A stretch of DNA of 64,000 nt from Pseudaminobacter salicylatoxidans (GCF_003148475.1 NZ_QGGG01000004.1:248001-312000), one strand, 5' to 3'. Shown: positions 8,536 through 23,419, numbered from the stretch's first letter. The notes: generated by a model from the sequence alone, not told the origin. Numbers and translations are program-made.

Positions 8536-9678
8536 TCATCCTTCCGCCTGCGCCGCTTCGATGTGGCTCACCACCAGATCGTCGCGATGGATCATAGCCG
8601 AGCGCGCCTCATAGCCAAGCACATCGGCGATTTCGTTGGTCTTCAGCCCCGCGATCCTTACGGCATCGGCCGCGTCATACGCAACCAGCCCGCGCGCGAT
8701 CTCGCGGCCCTCGGGACTGAGAATGGCGACCGTATCGCCGCGCGAGAAATTGCCCTCGACCCTTTTGACGCCCGCCGGAAGCAGCGACTTGCCCGACAGC
8801 AGCGCCCCCACAGCACCGGCATCCACTGCCAGCCGCCCGGCCGGCTCAAGCTGGCCGGCGATCCAGGTCTTGTAGCCCTTCACCGGATTGGCGCTCGGCT
8901 TGAAGAAGGTGGCCCGCTCGCCACGGTCGATGGCGCCAAGCGGATTGGGCCGCGTACCGGCGGTGATGATCATGGCCGTCCCGGCAGCGGTTGCGATCTT
9001 GCCGGCATCGAGTTTCGTCCTCATGCCGCCGCGCGACAGTTCCGATGCAGCGGCCCCGGCCATCGCCTCGATGTCGGGCGTGATACGCTCGACCTGCGGA
9101 ATGAATTTCGCCGCCGGATCGAAGGCCGGCGGCGCGGTATAAAGCCCGTCTATGTCGGAAAGCAGGACCAGAAGATCCGCGCCCATCATGGTGGCGACGC
9201 GCGCGGCAAGGCGGTCATTGTCCCCATAGCGGATTTCGCTGGTGGCCACCGTGTCATTCTCGTTGATGACCGGCACGGCCTTCATCTTGAGCAAGGTGGA
9301 AATGGTCGCGCGCGCATTGAGGTAACGGCGGCGCTCCTCGGTGTCGCCGAGCGTCACCAGCACCTGCCCGGACTTCAGGCCGTTGCGGCCAAGCTCTTCC
9401 GACCAGGCTCCGGCAAGGGCGATCTGGCCGACGGCGGCGCAAGCCTGGCTTTCCTCCAGCTTCAGCGCGCGCTTGCCAAGGCCCAACACGGTGCGGCCGA
9501 GCGCAATGGCGCCCGAGGACACCACCAGCACCTCGCAACCTGCTTCAGCCAGAGCGGCAATGTCGTCGGCGATGGAGGCGAGCCAGTCGCGCTTCAGCCC
9601 GGCCGAGCGATCGACCAGCAGGGCCGAGCCGATCTTGACGGTGATGCGCTTGTATTTCTTCAGCGGCTGCAGGCTCAT
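8536..9678 (-). CDS. proB: glutamate 5-kinase ProB
   Basis: A 380-residue kinase with an amino-acid kinase domain (about 1-260, beginning [13 protein letters not shown]) and a C-terminal PUA domain (about 285-365). It phosphorylates glutamate at the gamma carboxyl, the committed and proline-inhibited step of proline synthesis. The motifs [17 protein letters not shown] and FGDNDRL-like [12 protein letters not shown] are intact. It lies between obgE and proA, the standard rhizobial order. Confidence 0.96.
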   Translation of the reverse strand: MSLQPLKKYKRITVKIGSALLVDRSAGLKRDWLASIADDIAALAEAGCEVLVVSSGAIALGRTVLGLGKRALKLEESQACAAVGQIALAGAWSEELGRNGLKSGQVLVTLGDTEERRRYLNARATISTLLKMKAVPVINENDTVATSEIRYGDNDRLAARVATMMGADLLVLLSDIDGLYTAPPAFDPAAKFIPQVERITPDIEAMAGAAASELSRGGMRTKLDAGKIATAAGTAMIITAGTRPNPLGAIDRGERATFFKPSANPVKGYKTWIAGQLEPAGRLAVDAGAVGALLSGKSLLPAGVKRVEGNFSRGDTVAILSPEGREIARGLVAYDAADAVRIAGLKTNEIADVLGYEARSAMIHRDDLVVSHIEAAQAEG

Positions 9679-9762
9679 GAGCGGGCCTCCGCATTGGCAA
9701 GGAAAGTCAGCGTTCTACAGGGGCGGGTATGGCGACACTCAAGCATCACATGCGATCCGGAA

Positions 9763-10958
<1,196 letters not shown>

Positions 10959-11083
10959 CGCAAAGAGCGCCCGAGCGCGAGTGCGCGGTGGAATCTTCGC
11001 ATGCCGGGCCGACCTTCCTCCGTCAGCGCCCCCTTGAACTGGAATGAGGAGGCAGCCGGCCGGCCGGTCTCCTCATCCATTCG

Positions 11084-11674
11084 TCAAAGGCGCGCCCATG
11101 TTCTGAGGCTTACCCAGGTCTTGCGGTCGAGGCGGTAGCGTTCGACCGGCACCTTGCCGGCAACAAGCGAGTTCAGCATGCCCTGCCCGGCATACTGGAA
11201 GCCGCACTTGTGAATGACCCGCCGCGAGGCCGGATTGATGACCCGGCAGGAGGCGTGCAGCACATTGATGTTGGTCGCCCGGAAGGCGAGATCGACGAGG
11301 GCGTGGGCCGCTTCCGTGGCGTAACCGCGCCGCCAGTAGGGCTCGCCCACCCAGTAGCCCAGCTCGAGGCCGCGTTCGGTGGCGTTGAGCCCCGCGCATC
11401 CCACGAACGCACCCGTTTCGGCAAGCGTCACCGCGTAGGCGCTGCCGCCGTGACGCGACAGCGAGGCCATCGAGAGAAACGAGCGGGCTTCGGTCTCACC
11501 ATAGGGATGGGGCATGCGCGACAGCATCTCGGCGATCCGCGGATTGTTGGCGAGCGACACCAGCTCGGCGATGTCCTCTTCGTGCGGGACGCGCAGCAGC
11601 AGCCGCTCGGTAACGAGCACCGGGCAATCTATGATCAGACTTTCGTCTTCGTAGTCCTCCGATTCGGCAACCAT
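11084..11674 (-). CDS. GNAT family N-acetyltransferase (RimJ/RimL-like)
   Basis: A 196-residue acetyltransferase. Residues from TERLLLR onward match the Acetyltransf_3 type, with the acetyl-CoA loop YWRRGYATEA and the late NPASRRVIHKCGF motif. The substrate is unknown; relatives acetylate ribosomal protein N-termini or small amines. It follows rpmA leftward and precedes obgE, a position that is conserved in many rhizobia. The ribosome site GGAGGATA lies just before the ATG at 11674. An attenuator-like terminator separates it from rpmA. Confidence 0.88.
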   Translation of the reverse strand: MVAESEDYEDESLIIDCPVLVTERLLLRVPHEEDIAELVSLANNPRIAEMLSRMPHPYGETEARSFLSMASLSRHGGSAYAVTLAETGAFVGCAGLNATERGLELGYWVGEPYWRRGYATEAAHALVDLAFRATNINVLHASCRVINPASRRVIHKCGFQYAGQGMLNSLVAGKVPVERYRLDRKTWVSLRTWARL

Positions 11675-11694
11675 TCAAGTATCCTCCAGGCAAA

Positions 11695-11725
11695 GAAAAA
11701 GGGGAGCTGGCGACCCATCTCCCCT
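11695..11725 (-). terminator. terminator after rplU-rpmA
   Basis: AGGGGAG (11700-11706) pairs with CTCCCCT (11719-11725). Read leftward, the hairpin is followed by five T residues. It lies between rpmA and the GNAT gene, so readthrough probably decides expression of the genes downstream. Confidence 0.8.
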
Positions 11726-11794
11726 GATCCTTTTTCTGGATTCTACCAGACACCGGTCCCGAGATGGGGCGCCGGTGTTGTGGTGCGGATCCGG

Positions 11795-12064
<270 letters not shown>

Positions 12065-12089
12065 TGGTTTACTCCTTCAGTCCTCGAAC

Positions 12090-12524
12090 TTACTCGTTTT
12101 CCGCCGCGGCTGCAGCCTTCTTCGGCGCGGCCTTCTTGGCAGGCTTTTCGGCAGCTTCGCCCTCGACAGCCGCTTCCTTCTTGGCAGCAGCCTTCTTCGC
12201 CGGCTTGGCACCGCCCGTCAGAATCTCGGAGATCCGGATGACGGTTTCGTGCTGGCGATGGCCACGCTTGCGGCGCGAGTTCTGGCGACGACGCTTCTTG
12301 AACGCGATGACGGTCGCGGCGCGGCCCTGTTCGACCACTTCCGCCGTCACGGTGGCGCCTTCCACGAAGGGCACGCCGAGCGCGACGTCCGCACCCTCGC
12401 CAACCGCGAGGACCTCGGTGATTTCAATCACGTCGCCAGCATTGCCGGCGACCTTGCCGACGGTGATGACGTCGTTGGCGGCAACGCGATACTGCTTGCC
12501 ACCGGTCTTGATGACTGCGAACAT
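12090..12524 (-). CDS. rplU: 50S ribosomal protein L21 with Ala/Lys-rich tail
   Basis: A 144-residue bL21 protein. Residues 1-102 are the normal L21 fold ([14 protein letters not shown] to [17 protein letters not shown]). About 40 further residues form a low-complexity tail of Ala, Lys, Glu and Pro ([12 protein letters not shown] and similar), longer than in enterobacterial L21 (103 residues). Such tails occur in related alphaproteobacteria. It is the first gene of the rplU-rpmA operon. The promoter must lie in the 244-bp gap before tRNA-Ser. Confidence 0.97.
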   Translation of the reverse strand: MFAVIKTGGKQYRVAANDVITVGKVAGNAGDVIEITEVLAVGEGADVALGVPFVEGATVTAEVVEQGRAATVIAFKKRRRQNSRRKRGHRQHETVIRISEILTGGAKPAKKAAAKKEAAVEGEAAEKPAKKAAPKKAAAAAENE

Positions 12525-12768
12525 TTTTTGCCTTTCGCTGTTCGGTCCGGCCTCTAAAGAACGCGGGTGCGTCCGGGCCGTCTTTTTGTCAGTCGGGGTT
12601 CAAAATAAGACCGGCGCGGGGAAACCCCCATGCCGGAACTGTGCGCGTGTAACCGAATGCTTGCCGCAAGTCAAGGTGACGCACAAATAAGTCGCCCGGG
12701 GGCCTTGTGCATCGGCCCGCGACTCGTTATCTAGCGAGCCGCGTCGGCAACGACCCAACCATCTATGC

Positions 12769-12858
12769 GGAGAAGTGGCAGAGTGGTTGAATGCACCGCA
12801 CTCGAAATGCGGCATAGGTGCAAGCCTATCGGGGGTTCGAATCCCTCCTTCTCCGCCA
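12769..12858 (+). tRNA. tRNA-Ser (anticodon CGA)
   Basis: A 90-base tRNA with encoded CCA. The acceptor arms GGAGAAG (12769) and CTTCTCC (12848-12854) pair perfectly. The anticodon loop CTCGAAA gives CGA, which reads UCG serine codons. The long variable arm (CATAGGTGCAAGCCTATCG) is typical of class II serine tRNAs, and GGTTCGAATCC forms the T arm. Confidence 0.97.
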
Positions 12859-12951
12859 TCCCCTCCTGAAAGTCTGCATAGCTGGGTTAGACGGCCATTG
12901 CTCAAGCCGTCATGTTCCGGCACATTCTGTTGCAACGCAAGGGGACGAATT

Positions 12952-13197
12952 ATGGATTCGGTCGAGAAATTCGCGCTGTCGATAATGTTGCTGTTCGGTG
13001 CGCTGATCGTCGGCGGACTGATGGCTGTCGGCATAGCCTGGAACGACAAGCCTGCCTTCCTTTACGCGCTGGCCGCCGCAATTGTGGTCTGGGCATCGGC
13101 ATTTGCCGTCCTGTTCGGCAAGCCGCCGGTCTATGGCGCGCTCCTCATTCTCGCGGGGCTGCTTATCGCCGCCTCCATCACGGCAATCGTCACCTGA
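12952..13197 (+). CDS. small three-helix membrane protein, unknown function
   Basis: An 81-residue hydrophobic protein with three predicted membrane helices (about 9-28, 34-52 and 58-79) separated by short loops (WNDKP; GKPPVYG). ATG at 12952 has AAGGGG eight bases upstream. Codon use matches the neighbours, so it is probably real. It starts 93 bases after tRNA-Ser and may share its transcript. I do not recognise the family. Confidence 0.6.
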   Translation: MDSVEKFALSIMLLFGALIVGGLMAVGIAWNDKPAFLYALAAAIVVWASAFAVLFGKPPVYGALLILAGLLIAASITAIVT

Positions 13198-13436
13198 GCC
13201 ATTCACCGCCCATCCAGTGAGCATGCCCGCCCTGCGCACCGGGAAGCCGCGTGTGGCGCCTGAGCCGCTTCGATAAGGTGGCTTGCCGAATTCAACTGCT
13301 TTGATCCCGTCCCGCTCCCTGTGCGGTCGTTTCCAGCGGCGAAGCAGCCTCTTGTCCGAACGGATGCCCGCACCTTTGGCCGCATCTGCCTATCCACGAA
13401 GGCGGAGGGCCGCGGCCAGGCAAAAGCGCGCAAACG

Positions 13437-13466
13437 AAAAAGGCGGGTGTCGCCACCCGCCTTTTC
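13437..13466 (-). terminator. terminator of the atp operon
   Basis: A 12-bp perfect stem, AAAAGGCGGGTG (13438-13449) with CACCCGCCTTTT (13454-13465), and a 4-base loop. Read leftward it ends in a run of T residues, and it lies 20 bases after the atpC stop. It is a strong rho-independent terminator. Confidence 0.92.
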
Positions 13467-13486
13467 CAAAAACATTATATGCCTTG

Positions 13487-13894
13487 TCAGGCCGGCAGCA
13501 GCGCGCCTTCCAGCGTCGTGAGCTGGGCCAGGAACGCCTCGGCGCGGGTCTTGGCCTCGTCGTCCTTGGCATCGGCGACGTCTTCGCGCGCTTCCTGGAT
13601 GCGACGGGTCAGCTCGGCCCGGTCGATATCCTTCACGGAAGTCGCCGATTCGGCCAGCAGCGTGCAGCCGGAGGGCAGGATGTCGGCAAATCCGCCGAAC
13701 ACCACATAACGCTCTTCCTGGCCGCTGGCGGACTTCACCGTGACGACGCCCGGCTTGATCGTGGTCATCACCGGCGCATGCTTGGCCAGAACCGTCATCT
13801 CGCCTTCCGCACCCGGAATGACGACGGACTGGACCTCTTCCGAGACGAGCAGACGCTCGGGCGAGACCAGTTCGAATTTGAAAGCTTCAGCCAT
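13487..13894 (-). CDS. atpC: ATP synthase F1 subunit epsilon
   Basis: A 135-residue epsilon subunit with an N-terminal beta-sandwich (FKFELVSPERLLVSEE, PGAEGEMTVLAKHAPVMT) and a C-terminal helical hairpin (about 85-135). It is part of the rotor stalk of the F1Fo ATP synthase and can inhibit ATP hydrolysis. It is the last gene of the leftward atpHAGDC operon, 104 bases after atpD, and is followed by a strong terminator. The Fo genes are not in the window, as usual in alphaproteobacteria, where they form a separate operon. Confidence 0.97.
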   Translation of the reverse strand: MAEAFKFELVSPERLLVSEEVQSVVIPGAEGEMTVLAKHAPVMTTIKPGVVTVKSASGQEERYVVFGGFADILPSGCTLLAESATSVKDIDRAELTRRIQEAREDVADAKDDEAKTRAEAFLAQLTTLEGALLPA

Positions 13895-13998
13895 GATGTC
13901 TCACAAAGTTCAGAACCGTAGTGGGCATGGTCCCGTGAAAGGTCGAACCATGCCACGGAAGCGCGGGCTTGAGGCGCCCGCGCCGCTTGCAATCTGTC

Positions 13999-15612
<1,614 letters not shown>

Positions 15613-16494
15613 CTAGAGCGCTTCCGCGCCCGAAATGATTTCGATGAGTTCCTTGGTGATCTGCGCCTGGCGCTGACGGTTGTAGGTGATGGTCAACCTG
15701 TTGATCATGTCACCCGCGTTGCGCGTCGCATTGTCCATCGCGCTCATCTTGGCACCCATCTCGCCGGCAGCATTCTCGAGCAGCGCCCGGAAGATCTGCA
15801 CCGAGATGTTGCGCGGAATGAGATCGCTGAGGATTTCACCCGGCTCCGGCTCATATTCGTAGACGGCGCCGCCCGCGCCTTCCCCTTCGGCCTCGGCCGG
15901 AGCCGCTGCCGGGATGATCTGCTGCGCGGTCGGGATCTGGCTGATCACCGACTTGAACTCGGAATAGAACAGCGTGCAGACGTCAAAGCCGCCCTGGTTG
16001 AACAGGGTGATGACCTTGCGGGCGATCGCGTCGGCATTGGCAAAGCCGATCGTCTTGACATCGCGCAGTTCGATACGATCGACGATCAGCGCGCTGAAGT
16101 CGCGGCGAAGGATGTCATAACCCTTCTTGCCGACGGTGATGATCTTCACCGTCTTGCCTTCGGCCTGCAGCTTGCGGGCGTGGTCGCGAGCCAGACGCGA
16201 GATCTGGCTGTTGAAGCCCCCGCACAGGCCGCGTTCGGCCGTGCAGACGACGAGCAGGTGCACGTCGTCCTTGCCGGTTCCGGTCATCAGGGCCGGGCCG
16301 TCGCCATTGCTGCCGACGGCCTGGGTGATGTTGGCCAGAACCGCACCCATGCGCTGCGAATACGGCCTGGCTGCTTCCGCCGCCTCCTGGGCGCGGCGCA
16401 GCTTCGCCGCGGCGACCATCTGCATCGCCTTGGTGATCTTCTGCGTCGCCTTGACCGAGGCGATACGGTTTCGGAGATCCTTTAGAGAAGCCAT
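15613..16494 (-). CDS. atpG: ATP synthase F1 subunit gamma
   Basis: A 293-residue gamma subunit, the central rotor shaft. The N-terminal coiled coil ([20 protein letters not shown]) and the C-terminal helix ([20 protein letters not shown]) are both conserved. An acidic, Ala/Gly-rich insert (about 200-225, [12 protein letters not shown]) is the main difference from enterobacterial gamma and is common in alphaproteobacteria. It starts 16 bases after the atpA stop. Confidence 0.97.
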   Translation of the reverse strand: MASLKDLRNRIASVKATQKITKAMQMVAAAKLRRAQEAAEAARPYSQRMGAVLANITQAVGSNGDGPALMTGTGKDDVHLLVVCTAERGLCGGFNSQISRLARDHARKLQAEGKTVKIITVGKKGYDILRRDFSALIVDRIELRDVKTIGFANADAIARKVITLFNQGGFDVCTLFYSEFKSVISQIPTAQQIIPAAAPAEAEGEGAGGAVYEYEPEPGEILSDLIPRNISVQIFRALLENAAGEMGAKMSAMDNATRNAGDMINRLTITYNRQRQAQITKELIEIISGAEAL

Positions 16495-16510
16495 GCCTTA
16501 TCCGTCAGCC

Positions 16511-18039
<1,529 letters not shown>

Positions 18040-18040
<1 letters not shown>

Positions 18041-18600
18041 CAGCCGACCTCTTTCAGTGCAAGCTTGAGCGAATTGAGTTTGGTTTTGAGCGATGTGTCG
18101 ATCTGGCGCGAACCCAGCTTCACGACGAGGCCGCCCAGAAGCGACGGATCGACCGTGACCGTGATCGAGACATCCTTGCCGGCAACGCCCTTCAGCGCCG
18201 CCTTCAGTTCGTTTTGCTGAGCAGCCGTCAGCGCATGCGCCGACGAAACCTCCGCCGAAACCTCGCCGCGCTGCTCGGCGGCGATGGTGCGGAATGCCTT
18301 GATCATGCCCTGAACCGCGAACAGGCGGCGATTCTGCGCCACGACCCGCAGGAAGTTGCCGACGAGACCGTCGAGCCTGGCCTTCCTGAGAATGGCGTCG
18401 ATGGCCTTCTCCTGCTCTTCGGCGGAGAAGACCGGGCTCTTGATCATGCGGGAAAGATCCTCGCTGCCGTCCAGCAGGGCTTCGAAGCGACCAAGATCGG
18501 CTTCGACCTTGGCGACCTGCTTGGCTTCGGCCGCCAGTTCATACAGCGAAGCCGCGTAACGTTCGGCAACTGCGGAGATCGGCGAGCTAGACTGTGCCAC
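18040..18600 (-). CDS. atpH: ATP synthase F1 subunit delta
   Basis: A 186-residue delta (OSCP-type) subunit that joins F1 to the peripheral stalk. The N-terminal helical domain ([14 protein letters not shown]) and the C-terminal [18 protein letters not shown] motif are clear. The start is GTG at 18600 (GTG-GCA-CAG), which gives the usual rhizobial N-terminus MAQSSS. It is the first gene of the atp operon, so the promoter must lie in the 239 bp upstream (18601-18839), where I see no clear consensus. Confidence 0.95.
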
Positions 18601-18839
18601 GGTCCGTCTTTTCTCTTGTCTGACAGGCCGGAAGATTCATGGCGCGAGTCGGTAACTCTGGCTAAATCTTTGACCTTGCTGCGGTTTAGCGATCGCGGGG
18701 ACACAAACTGCCGCATCCCCCGATCGAAAGTCGATTGCCGTCTAGCACAGGCCTTCCAGAGTCGCAACACGTTGAAGATGCTGCTTTCAGGCAGATTTGT
18801 CGCATCCCTGCCCGCCAATGCCGAAACCGCGAAGCCGGT

Positions 18840-19235
18840 TCAGGCGGCAAAGCCGAAGACAAAGGCCAGAGGCAACGCTGAAAGCACCAGCGCCACAAGC
18901 AACCACAGCCAATTGTAGGGTTTGTTTCCCTGATCGGAAAGCATCGAAATGACGCGGCCAAAAGCTGTGAAAAGCCAGGAAAAGCCAAGCGCCATGTAAA
19001 GCATGGGCTGCGCCAGCAAAATGCAGCACAGGCCAAGCCCCAGATAGAAGCCCGACATCGTAGCGCGCGCCTCGGCGACAGCCTCGGGCTTGGCCTCGAT
19101 CGGCTGCAACCGCAGCACGCGCAGGGAAATCCGCGGCGCAAACAGGAGCAGCAGCCCGAACAGCACCGTGACCGCCGCCGAGGTCCAGGCCAGCCATTCG
19201 CCCTGTGTCATCGGCCAGGGAAATGCGAGTTCCAT
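18840..19235 (-). CDS. hypothetical four-helix membrane protein (DUF4345-like)
   Basis: A 131-residue polytopic membrane protein with about four helices (near 18-35, 62-80, 84-100 and 108-128). The segment EAVAEARATMSGFYLGLGL resembles the DUF4345 family. I cannot name a function. ATG at 19235 is preferred to GTG at 19238. It lies between priA and the atp operon on the same strand, with 239 bp to atpH, so it is probably a separate unit. Confidence 0.7.
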   Translation of the reverse strand: MELAFPWPMTQGEWLAWTSAAVTVLFGLLLLFAPRISLRVLRLQPIEAKPEAVAEARATMSGFYLGLGLCCILLAQPMLYMALGFSWLFTAFGRVISMLSDQGNKPYNWLWLLVALVLSALPLAFVFGFAA

Positions 19236-19320
19236 CACGCTTCTCCAGAATCGCAGCGTTTCGTCGCGCGCATATTATCCGCAGGCGTCCATCACGCCAG
19301 ATGGAAAGCGGCCGCGAACC

Positions 19321-21525
19321 TCACAAAAAGCTCTGCGGATCGATGTCCACCTGGACCCGGATCGAGCCCCGCACTTTCGGCCCTGCCGCCAGCATCGCGC
19401 GGATGAAGCTTTGCATGTCGCTGCGCCGCTCGCCCTGCACCAGCAGGCGGAAGCGGTGGCGCCCGGCCACCAGCGCCAGCGGTGCTTCGGCGGGGCCGAG
19501 CACATGGATATCCGTGGCGTCGGGTGCCGCGCGGCGAAGCTGCCTTGCATGACCCTCGGCCTCGGGCCGCGTATCGGCGCTGACGATGATGCCGGCCAGC
19601 CTGCCGAAGGGTGGCAGGCCGCCGCGCTCGCGCTCCACGATCTCGCGGTCGTAAAAGGCTTCGGCATCGCCAGAGACGATCGCCTGCATCACCGGATGCC
19701 CCGGCTGGTAGGTCTGCAAGAGACCAAGGCTTTTCTTGCCGGTACGGCCGGCGCGGCCAGTGACCTGGCTGAGCAACTGGAATGTCCGTTCGGCGGCGCG
19801 CGGGTCGCCATTGGCGAGGCCGAGATCGGCATCCACCACGCCCACCAGCGTCATGTTGGGGAAATTGTGACCCTTGGCCACGAGCTGCGTGCCGATGACG
19901 ATATCGGCCTCGCCCTTGGCTATGGCTTCCAGCTCCAGCCTCAGCCGTTTGACCCCGCCCAGCATATCAGACGACAGCACGATGGTGCGCGCATCGGGAA
20001 AATGTCCGACGACCTCTTCGGCTATGCGCTCCACACCCGGCCCGCAGGCGGCGAGATGGTCGAGCGTGCCGCATTCGGGGCAGGCTTCCGGCCGCTTCTC
20101 GTTGTGGCCGCAGTGGTGACAAACCAGTTGGCCGCGAAAGCGATGCTCCACAAGCCACGCCGAGCAGGACGGGCATTGGAAGCGATGGCCGCACACCCGG
20201 CAGAGCGTCAGCGGCGCATAGCCGCGCCGGTTGAGGAACAGCAGCGATTGCTCGCCCCGCTCCAGCGTCTTCTGCATCTGCCCGATCAGCGATGGCGACA
20301 AGAAGCCGCCACGCGCGGGCGGGGCGCGGCGCATGTCGATGGCCTTGATGTCGGGAAGCGCCGCTTCCGCGAATCGCGTCGCCAGCACCGAGCGCGCATA
20401 ACGCCCCTGCTCGGAATTGACCCGGCTTTCCACCGAGGGCGTGGCCGAGGCCAGCACCACCGGAAAGCTGCCGATATGGCCACGCACCACCGCCATGTCG
20501 CGGGCATTGTAGAAAACGCGGTCTTCCTGCTTGTAGGCGGGGTCGTGCTCCTCGTCGACGACGATCAGGCCGAGATCGTTGAACGGCAGGAACAGCGCCG
20601 AGCGCGCCCCCGCCACCACGCGCACGCCGCCTTCGGCCACCTGCCGCCACACGCGTTCGCGCTTGCGCGGCGCAAGATCGGAATGCCATTCGCCCGGCTT
20701 GGCGCCGAACCGGTCCTGAAAGCGCTCCAAAAATGCCTGCGTCAGCGCGATTTCCGGCAGCAGGATCAGCACCTGCTTGCCTTTTTCGAGCGCGGCGGCC
20801 ACCGCCTCGAAATAAACTTCCGTCTTGCCCGAGCCGGTGACGCCGTCGAGCAGCGTGACGCTGAAAGCGTCCGCCTCCACCTTTTCGCGCAGCGTCCCGG
20901 CAGCCGCCTGCTGGTCCCCGACCAGGTCAGCCCGTCCATATTCCGGGTCCGGCGGCGCGACCACCGGGCGCGGCGGGATCATCACCGTCTCGAACACGCC
21001 CTGCGCCTTCAGCCCGTCAATGACGGTGGAGGACACGCCGGCCGCATGCGCCAGCCCCGAGCGTGTCCAGGCCATGCCGTCGGACGCCATCTCCAGCGTG
21101 CGGCGGCGCGCATCGGTCATACGGTCGGGCTCGGCGCCGGTCAGTTGCAGGCCCTCCACCCAGGGCTCGGGATCGAAGGCTTCCGGCGCGCGCAGGATCA
21201 TGCGCGCCACCATGCCGGGCGGCGACAGCGTGTAGGAGGCGATCCAGTCCACGAAGCGGCGCATCGCCTCATCGACCGGCGGGCAATCGAAGACATGCGA
21301 GATTGCCCTGAGCTTGCGCGCATCCACCGCCTCGCCCGGCCCGTCCCAGACGATGCCTGCCACCTCGCGCGGCCCCAGCGGCACGCGCACGATGGAACCC
21401 GGCACCACCTTCATGTCTTCCGGTACCGCGTAACTGTAGGGGCGCTCGGCCGGCATCGGCACCAGCACCGGCACGATCTTGGCGGGCTTCAGCCCCGCCA
21501 TGCTTTCGGGCGAATCTTGCTTCAT
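19321..21525 (-). CDS. priA: primosomal replication protein N' (PriA helicase)
   Basis: A 734-residue superfamily 2 helicase that restarts stalled replication forks. There is an N-terminal 3'-DNA-end binding domain (about 17-110), Walker A GVTGSGKT (228-235), the DEEH box (324-327), and the zinc cluster with paired CxxC motifs (CRVCGHRFQCPSC, CHHCGH, CPECG). GTQLVAKGHNFPNMTLV and GRAGR are helicase motifs V and VI. ATG at 21499 (MAGLKPAK) is an alternative start. It is transcribed away from the transaldolase gene. Confidence 0.97.
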   Translation of the reverse strand: MKQDSPESMAGLKPAKIVPVLVPMPAERPYSYAVPEDMKVVPGSIVRVPLGPREVAGIVWDGPGEAVDARKLRAISHVFDCPPVDEAMRRFVDWIASYTLSPPGMVARMILRAPEAFDPEPWVEGLQLTGAEPDRMTDARRRTLEMASDGMAWTRSGLAHAAGVSSTVIDGLKAQGVFETVMIPPRPVVAPPDPEYGRADLVGDQQAAAGTLREKVEADAFSVTLLDGVTGSGKTEVYFEAVAAALEKGKQVLILLPEIALTQAFLERFQDRFGAKPGEWHSDLAPRKRERVWRQVAEGGVRVVAGARSALFLPFNDLGLIVVDEEHDPAYKQEDRVFYNARDMAVVRGHIGSFPVVLASATPSVESRVNSEQGRYARSVLATRFAEAALPDIKAIDMRRAPPARGGFLSPSLIGQMQKTLERGEQSLLFLNRRGYAPLTLCRVCGHRFQCPSCSAWLVEHRFRGQLVCHHCGHNEKRPEACPECGTLDHLAACGPGVERIAEEVVGHFPDARTIVLSSDMLGGVKRLRLELEAIAKGEADIVIGTQLVAKGHNFPNMTLVGVVDADLGLANGDPRAAERTFQLLSQVTGRAGRTGKKSLGLLQTYQPGHPVMQAIVSGDAEAFYDREIVERERGGLPPFGRLAGIIVSADTRPEAEGHARQLRRAAPDATDIHVLGPAEAPLALVAGRHRFRLLVQGERRSDMQSFIRAMLAAGPKVRGSIRVQVDIDPQSFL

Positions 21526-21616
21526 CGCGCGTGACCTTGCCCGGACTTTACGTTAGAGCAAAGGCCGAACACAAAAGCGCCCTCCCAAGACGCGAAATTT
21601 GCCAAGGAGACACCCC

Positions 21617-22270
21617 ATGAAATTCTTCGTCGATACCGCCGACGTCAAGGAAATCCGAGAGCTCAACGATCTCGGTCTTCTCGACGGCGTCACCACAAAC
21701 CCCTCGCTGATCCTCAAGTCCGGCGGGAACATCAAGGAAGTGACCAAGCAGATCTGCGACATCGTGGAAGGTCCCGTCTCGGCCGAAGTCACCGCGACCG
21801 AATATGCCGAGATAATGAAGGAAGCCGAGGTCCTTTCCAAGATCGCCGACAACATCGCCATCAAGGTGCCGCTGACGCTCGACGGCCTCAAGGCCTGCAA
21901 GGCGCTGACCTCCGATGGCCGCATGGTCAATGTCACGCTGTGCTTCTCCGCCAACCAGGCACTGTTGGCCGCCAAGGCCGGCGCGACCTTCATCTCGCCC
22001 TTCATCGGCCGCCTCGACGACATGGGCTTCGACGGCATGGAGATCATCGCCGAGATCCGGCAGATCTATGACAACTACGGCTTCGACACCGAAATCCTCG
22101 CCGCCTCGATCCGCACGGTCGATCACGTCAAGCGCGCGGCACTCATCGGCGCCGATGTCGCCACCATCCCGCCGGCAACGCTGAAGGCACTGGTCAAGCA
22201 TCCGCTGACCGACAAGGGCCTGGAAATGTTCCTGGCCGACTGGGCCAAGACCGGCCAGAAGATCGCCTGA
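21617..22270 (+). CDS. transaldolase / fructose-6-phosphate aldolase family (TalC/MipB)
   Basis: A 217-residue small transaldolase with the TTNPS motif (26-30) and the Schiff-base Lys in IAIKVPLT (near 83). It either acts as transaldolase in the pentose phosphate path or cleaves fructose 6-phosphate; sequence alone does not settle this, though many rhizobial members are annotated as transaldolase. AAGGAGA lies 7 bases before ATG 21617. It converges on the AAA ATPase gene 27 bases beyond its stop. Confidence 0.93.
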   Translation: MKFFVDTADVKEIRELNDLGLLDGVTTNPSLILKSGGNIKEVTKQICDIVEGPVSAEVTATEYAEIMKEAEVLSKIADNIAIKVPLTLDGLKACKALTSDGRMVNVTLCFSANQALLAAKAGATFISPFIGRLDDMGFDGMEIIAEIRQIYDNYGFDTEILAASIRTVDHVKRAALIGADVATIPPATLKALVKHPLTDKGLEMFLADWAKTGQKIA

Positions 22271-22297
22271 TCGCCGACTTCGCCGGAGGGGTCTGGG

Positions 22298-23419
22298 TCA
22301 TGACCTGGGCCCCGCCGGTCCCTCTCCCTCGATGGCGGTCGCGCCATCGACACGCACGACCGTCCGGATGCGCGCGCCGCTGCGCTGCCTCACCAGTTCG
22401 GCCAGGTCGCGCGAATGCGTCACGATCCAGACCTGCGTTCGCTCCACCGCATTTGCGATCATGTCCGCCAACGCCGGCAACATCTGCGGATGCAGGCTTG
22501 CCTCGGGCTCGTTGAGCGCGACCAGCGCCGGCAGCCGATAGGACATCAGCGCACCGGCCAGCGCCAGAAAGCGGATTTGCCCGTCCGAAAGCTCCTCGGG
22601 ACGAAAGACCCGTTGCGGAAATTCCGGCATTCTCAACCCGAAGCTTGCCGCCTCGCCCGGCACCGGCACTTCAAGCCTCGCACCGCCAAGCGCATCCGCG
22701 ACCGAACGGTCGAGTTCCACCGTATCCTGCCGGATATGTACGAGCGTGGCGAATACCGCCGCGAGATTGGCCCCATCTTCGTCCAGCAGCGGCGACGTGA
22801 CCGCCAGCGCCGGTTTGCGCACCGGCGAATCGCTGTCCGTGCGGAATCCGTGATAAAAGCGCCAGCCAAGCAGGAGTTCGCGCAGTTCCCCGGCTTCCGG
22901 GTAGCGCCCCGACACGCCCAGCGCCGCCAACGCGGTTTCCGAATTCATCAGGCGGACGGGATGCTCCACGCGCCGGCCGTCATTGTCGCGGGCAGACACC
23001 GCCGGGCCGCGCCGCTCCATCATCCCGACCGGCCGGCGGCCAGCCTCGACCGTCAGCACCTCTTCCTTGATGTGCGGTTCGAACGCAAAGCCCGCCGACA
23101 CCGGGGGCGGCAGGCCGATCTCGACCCGGTAGGAGGATTTCACCGCCGTGCGGTCGTTCTCGAAGCCGGCTTGCAGTACCACGCGCACGGGCTGGCCGGC
23201 GCGTCGGGGTCCCGACCAGAGCGCCGATTGCATGCCACCCTCGCGCGCGATCTCACGTGCGAGGGTGCCTTCGGCGGATGCCTTGATGAGTTGCAGGGCC
23301 CGGTAAAGATTCGACTTTCCGACGCCGTTCTCGCCAACGAACAAGCCGACCGGGCCGAGGTCGAGCCGTATCGACTTCAGTGAGCGGTAGCCGGCCGCCG
23401 TCAGCGTGGAAAGGCGCAT
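22298..23419 (-). CDS. AAA family ATPase (AAA_21/RecF-like)
   Basis: A 373-residue ABC-type ATPase of the SMC/RecF/OLD class without a nuclease domain. Walker A is GENGVGKS (29-36); the signature region is ELSDGQIRFLAL; Walker B is ALNEPEASLHP, with Asn where Asp is usual but the catalytic Glu kept; the H-loop is IVTHSRDLAEL. The inserted arm (about 70-250) is short. ATG at 23419 is chosen over TTG at 23431. The function is unknown; it lies 30 bases downstream of lptE, in the place where holA usually sits. Confidence 0.8.
   Translation of the reverse strand: MRLSTLTAAGYRSLKSIRLDLGPVGLFVGENGVGKSNLYRALQLIKASAEGTLAREIAREGGMQSALWSGPRRAGQPVRVVLQAGFENDRTAVKSSYRVEIGLPPPVSAGFAFEPHIKEEVLTVEAGRRPVGMMERRGPAVSARDNDGRRVEHPVRLMNSETALAALGVSGRYPEAGELRELLLGWRFYHGFRTDSDSPVRKPALAVTSPLLDEDGANLAAVFATLVHIRQDTVELDRSVADALGGARLEVPVPGEAASFGLRMPEFPQRVFRPEELSDGQIRFLALAGALMSYRLPALVALNEPEASLHPQMLPALADMIANAVERTQVWIVTHSRDLAELVRQRSGARIRTVVRVDGATAIEGEGPAGPRS

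Noticed and set aside
22298-23419. AAA ATPase as part of an OLD-nuclease or Gabija-type defence system
   Set aside because: There is no TOPRIM domain in the protein and no helicase or nuclease partner beside it; neighbours are lptE and a transaldolase.
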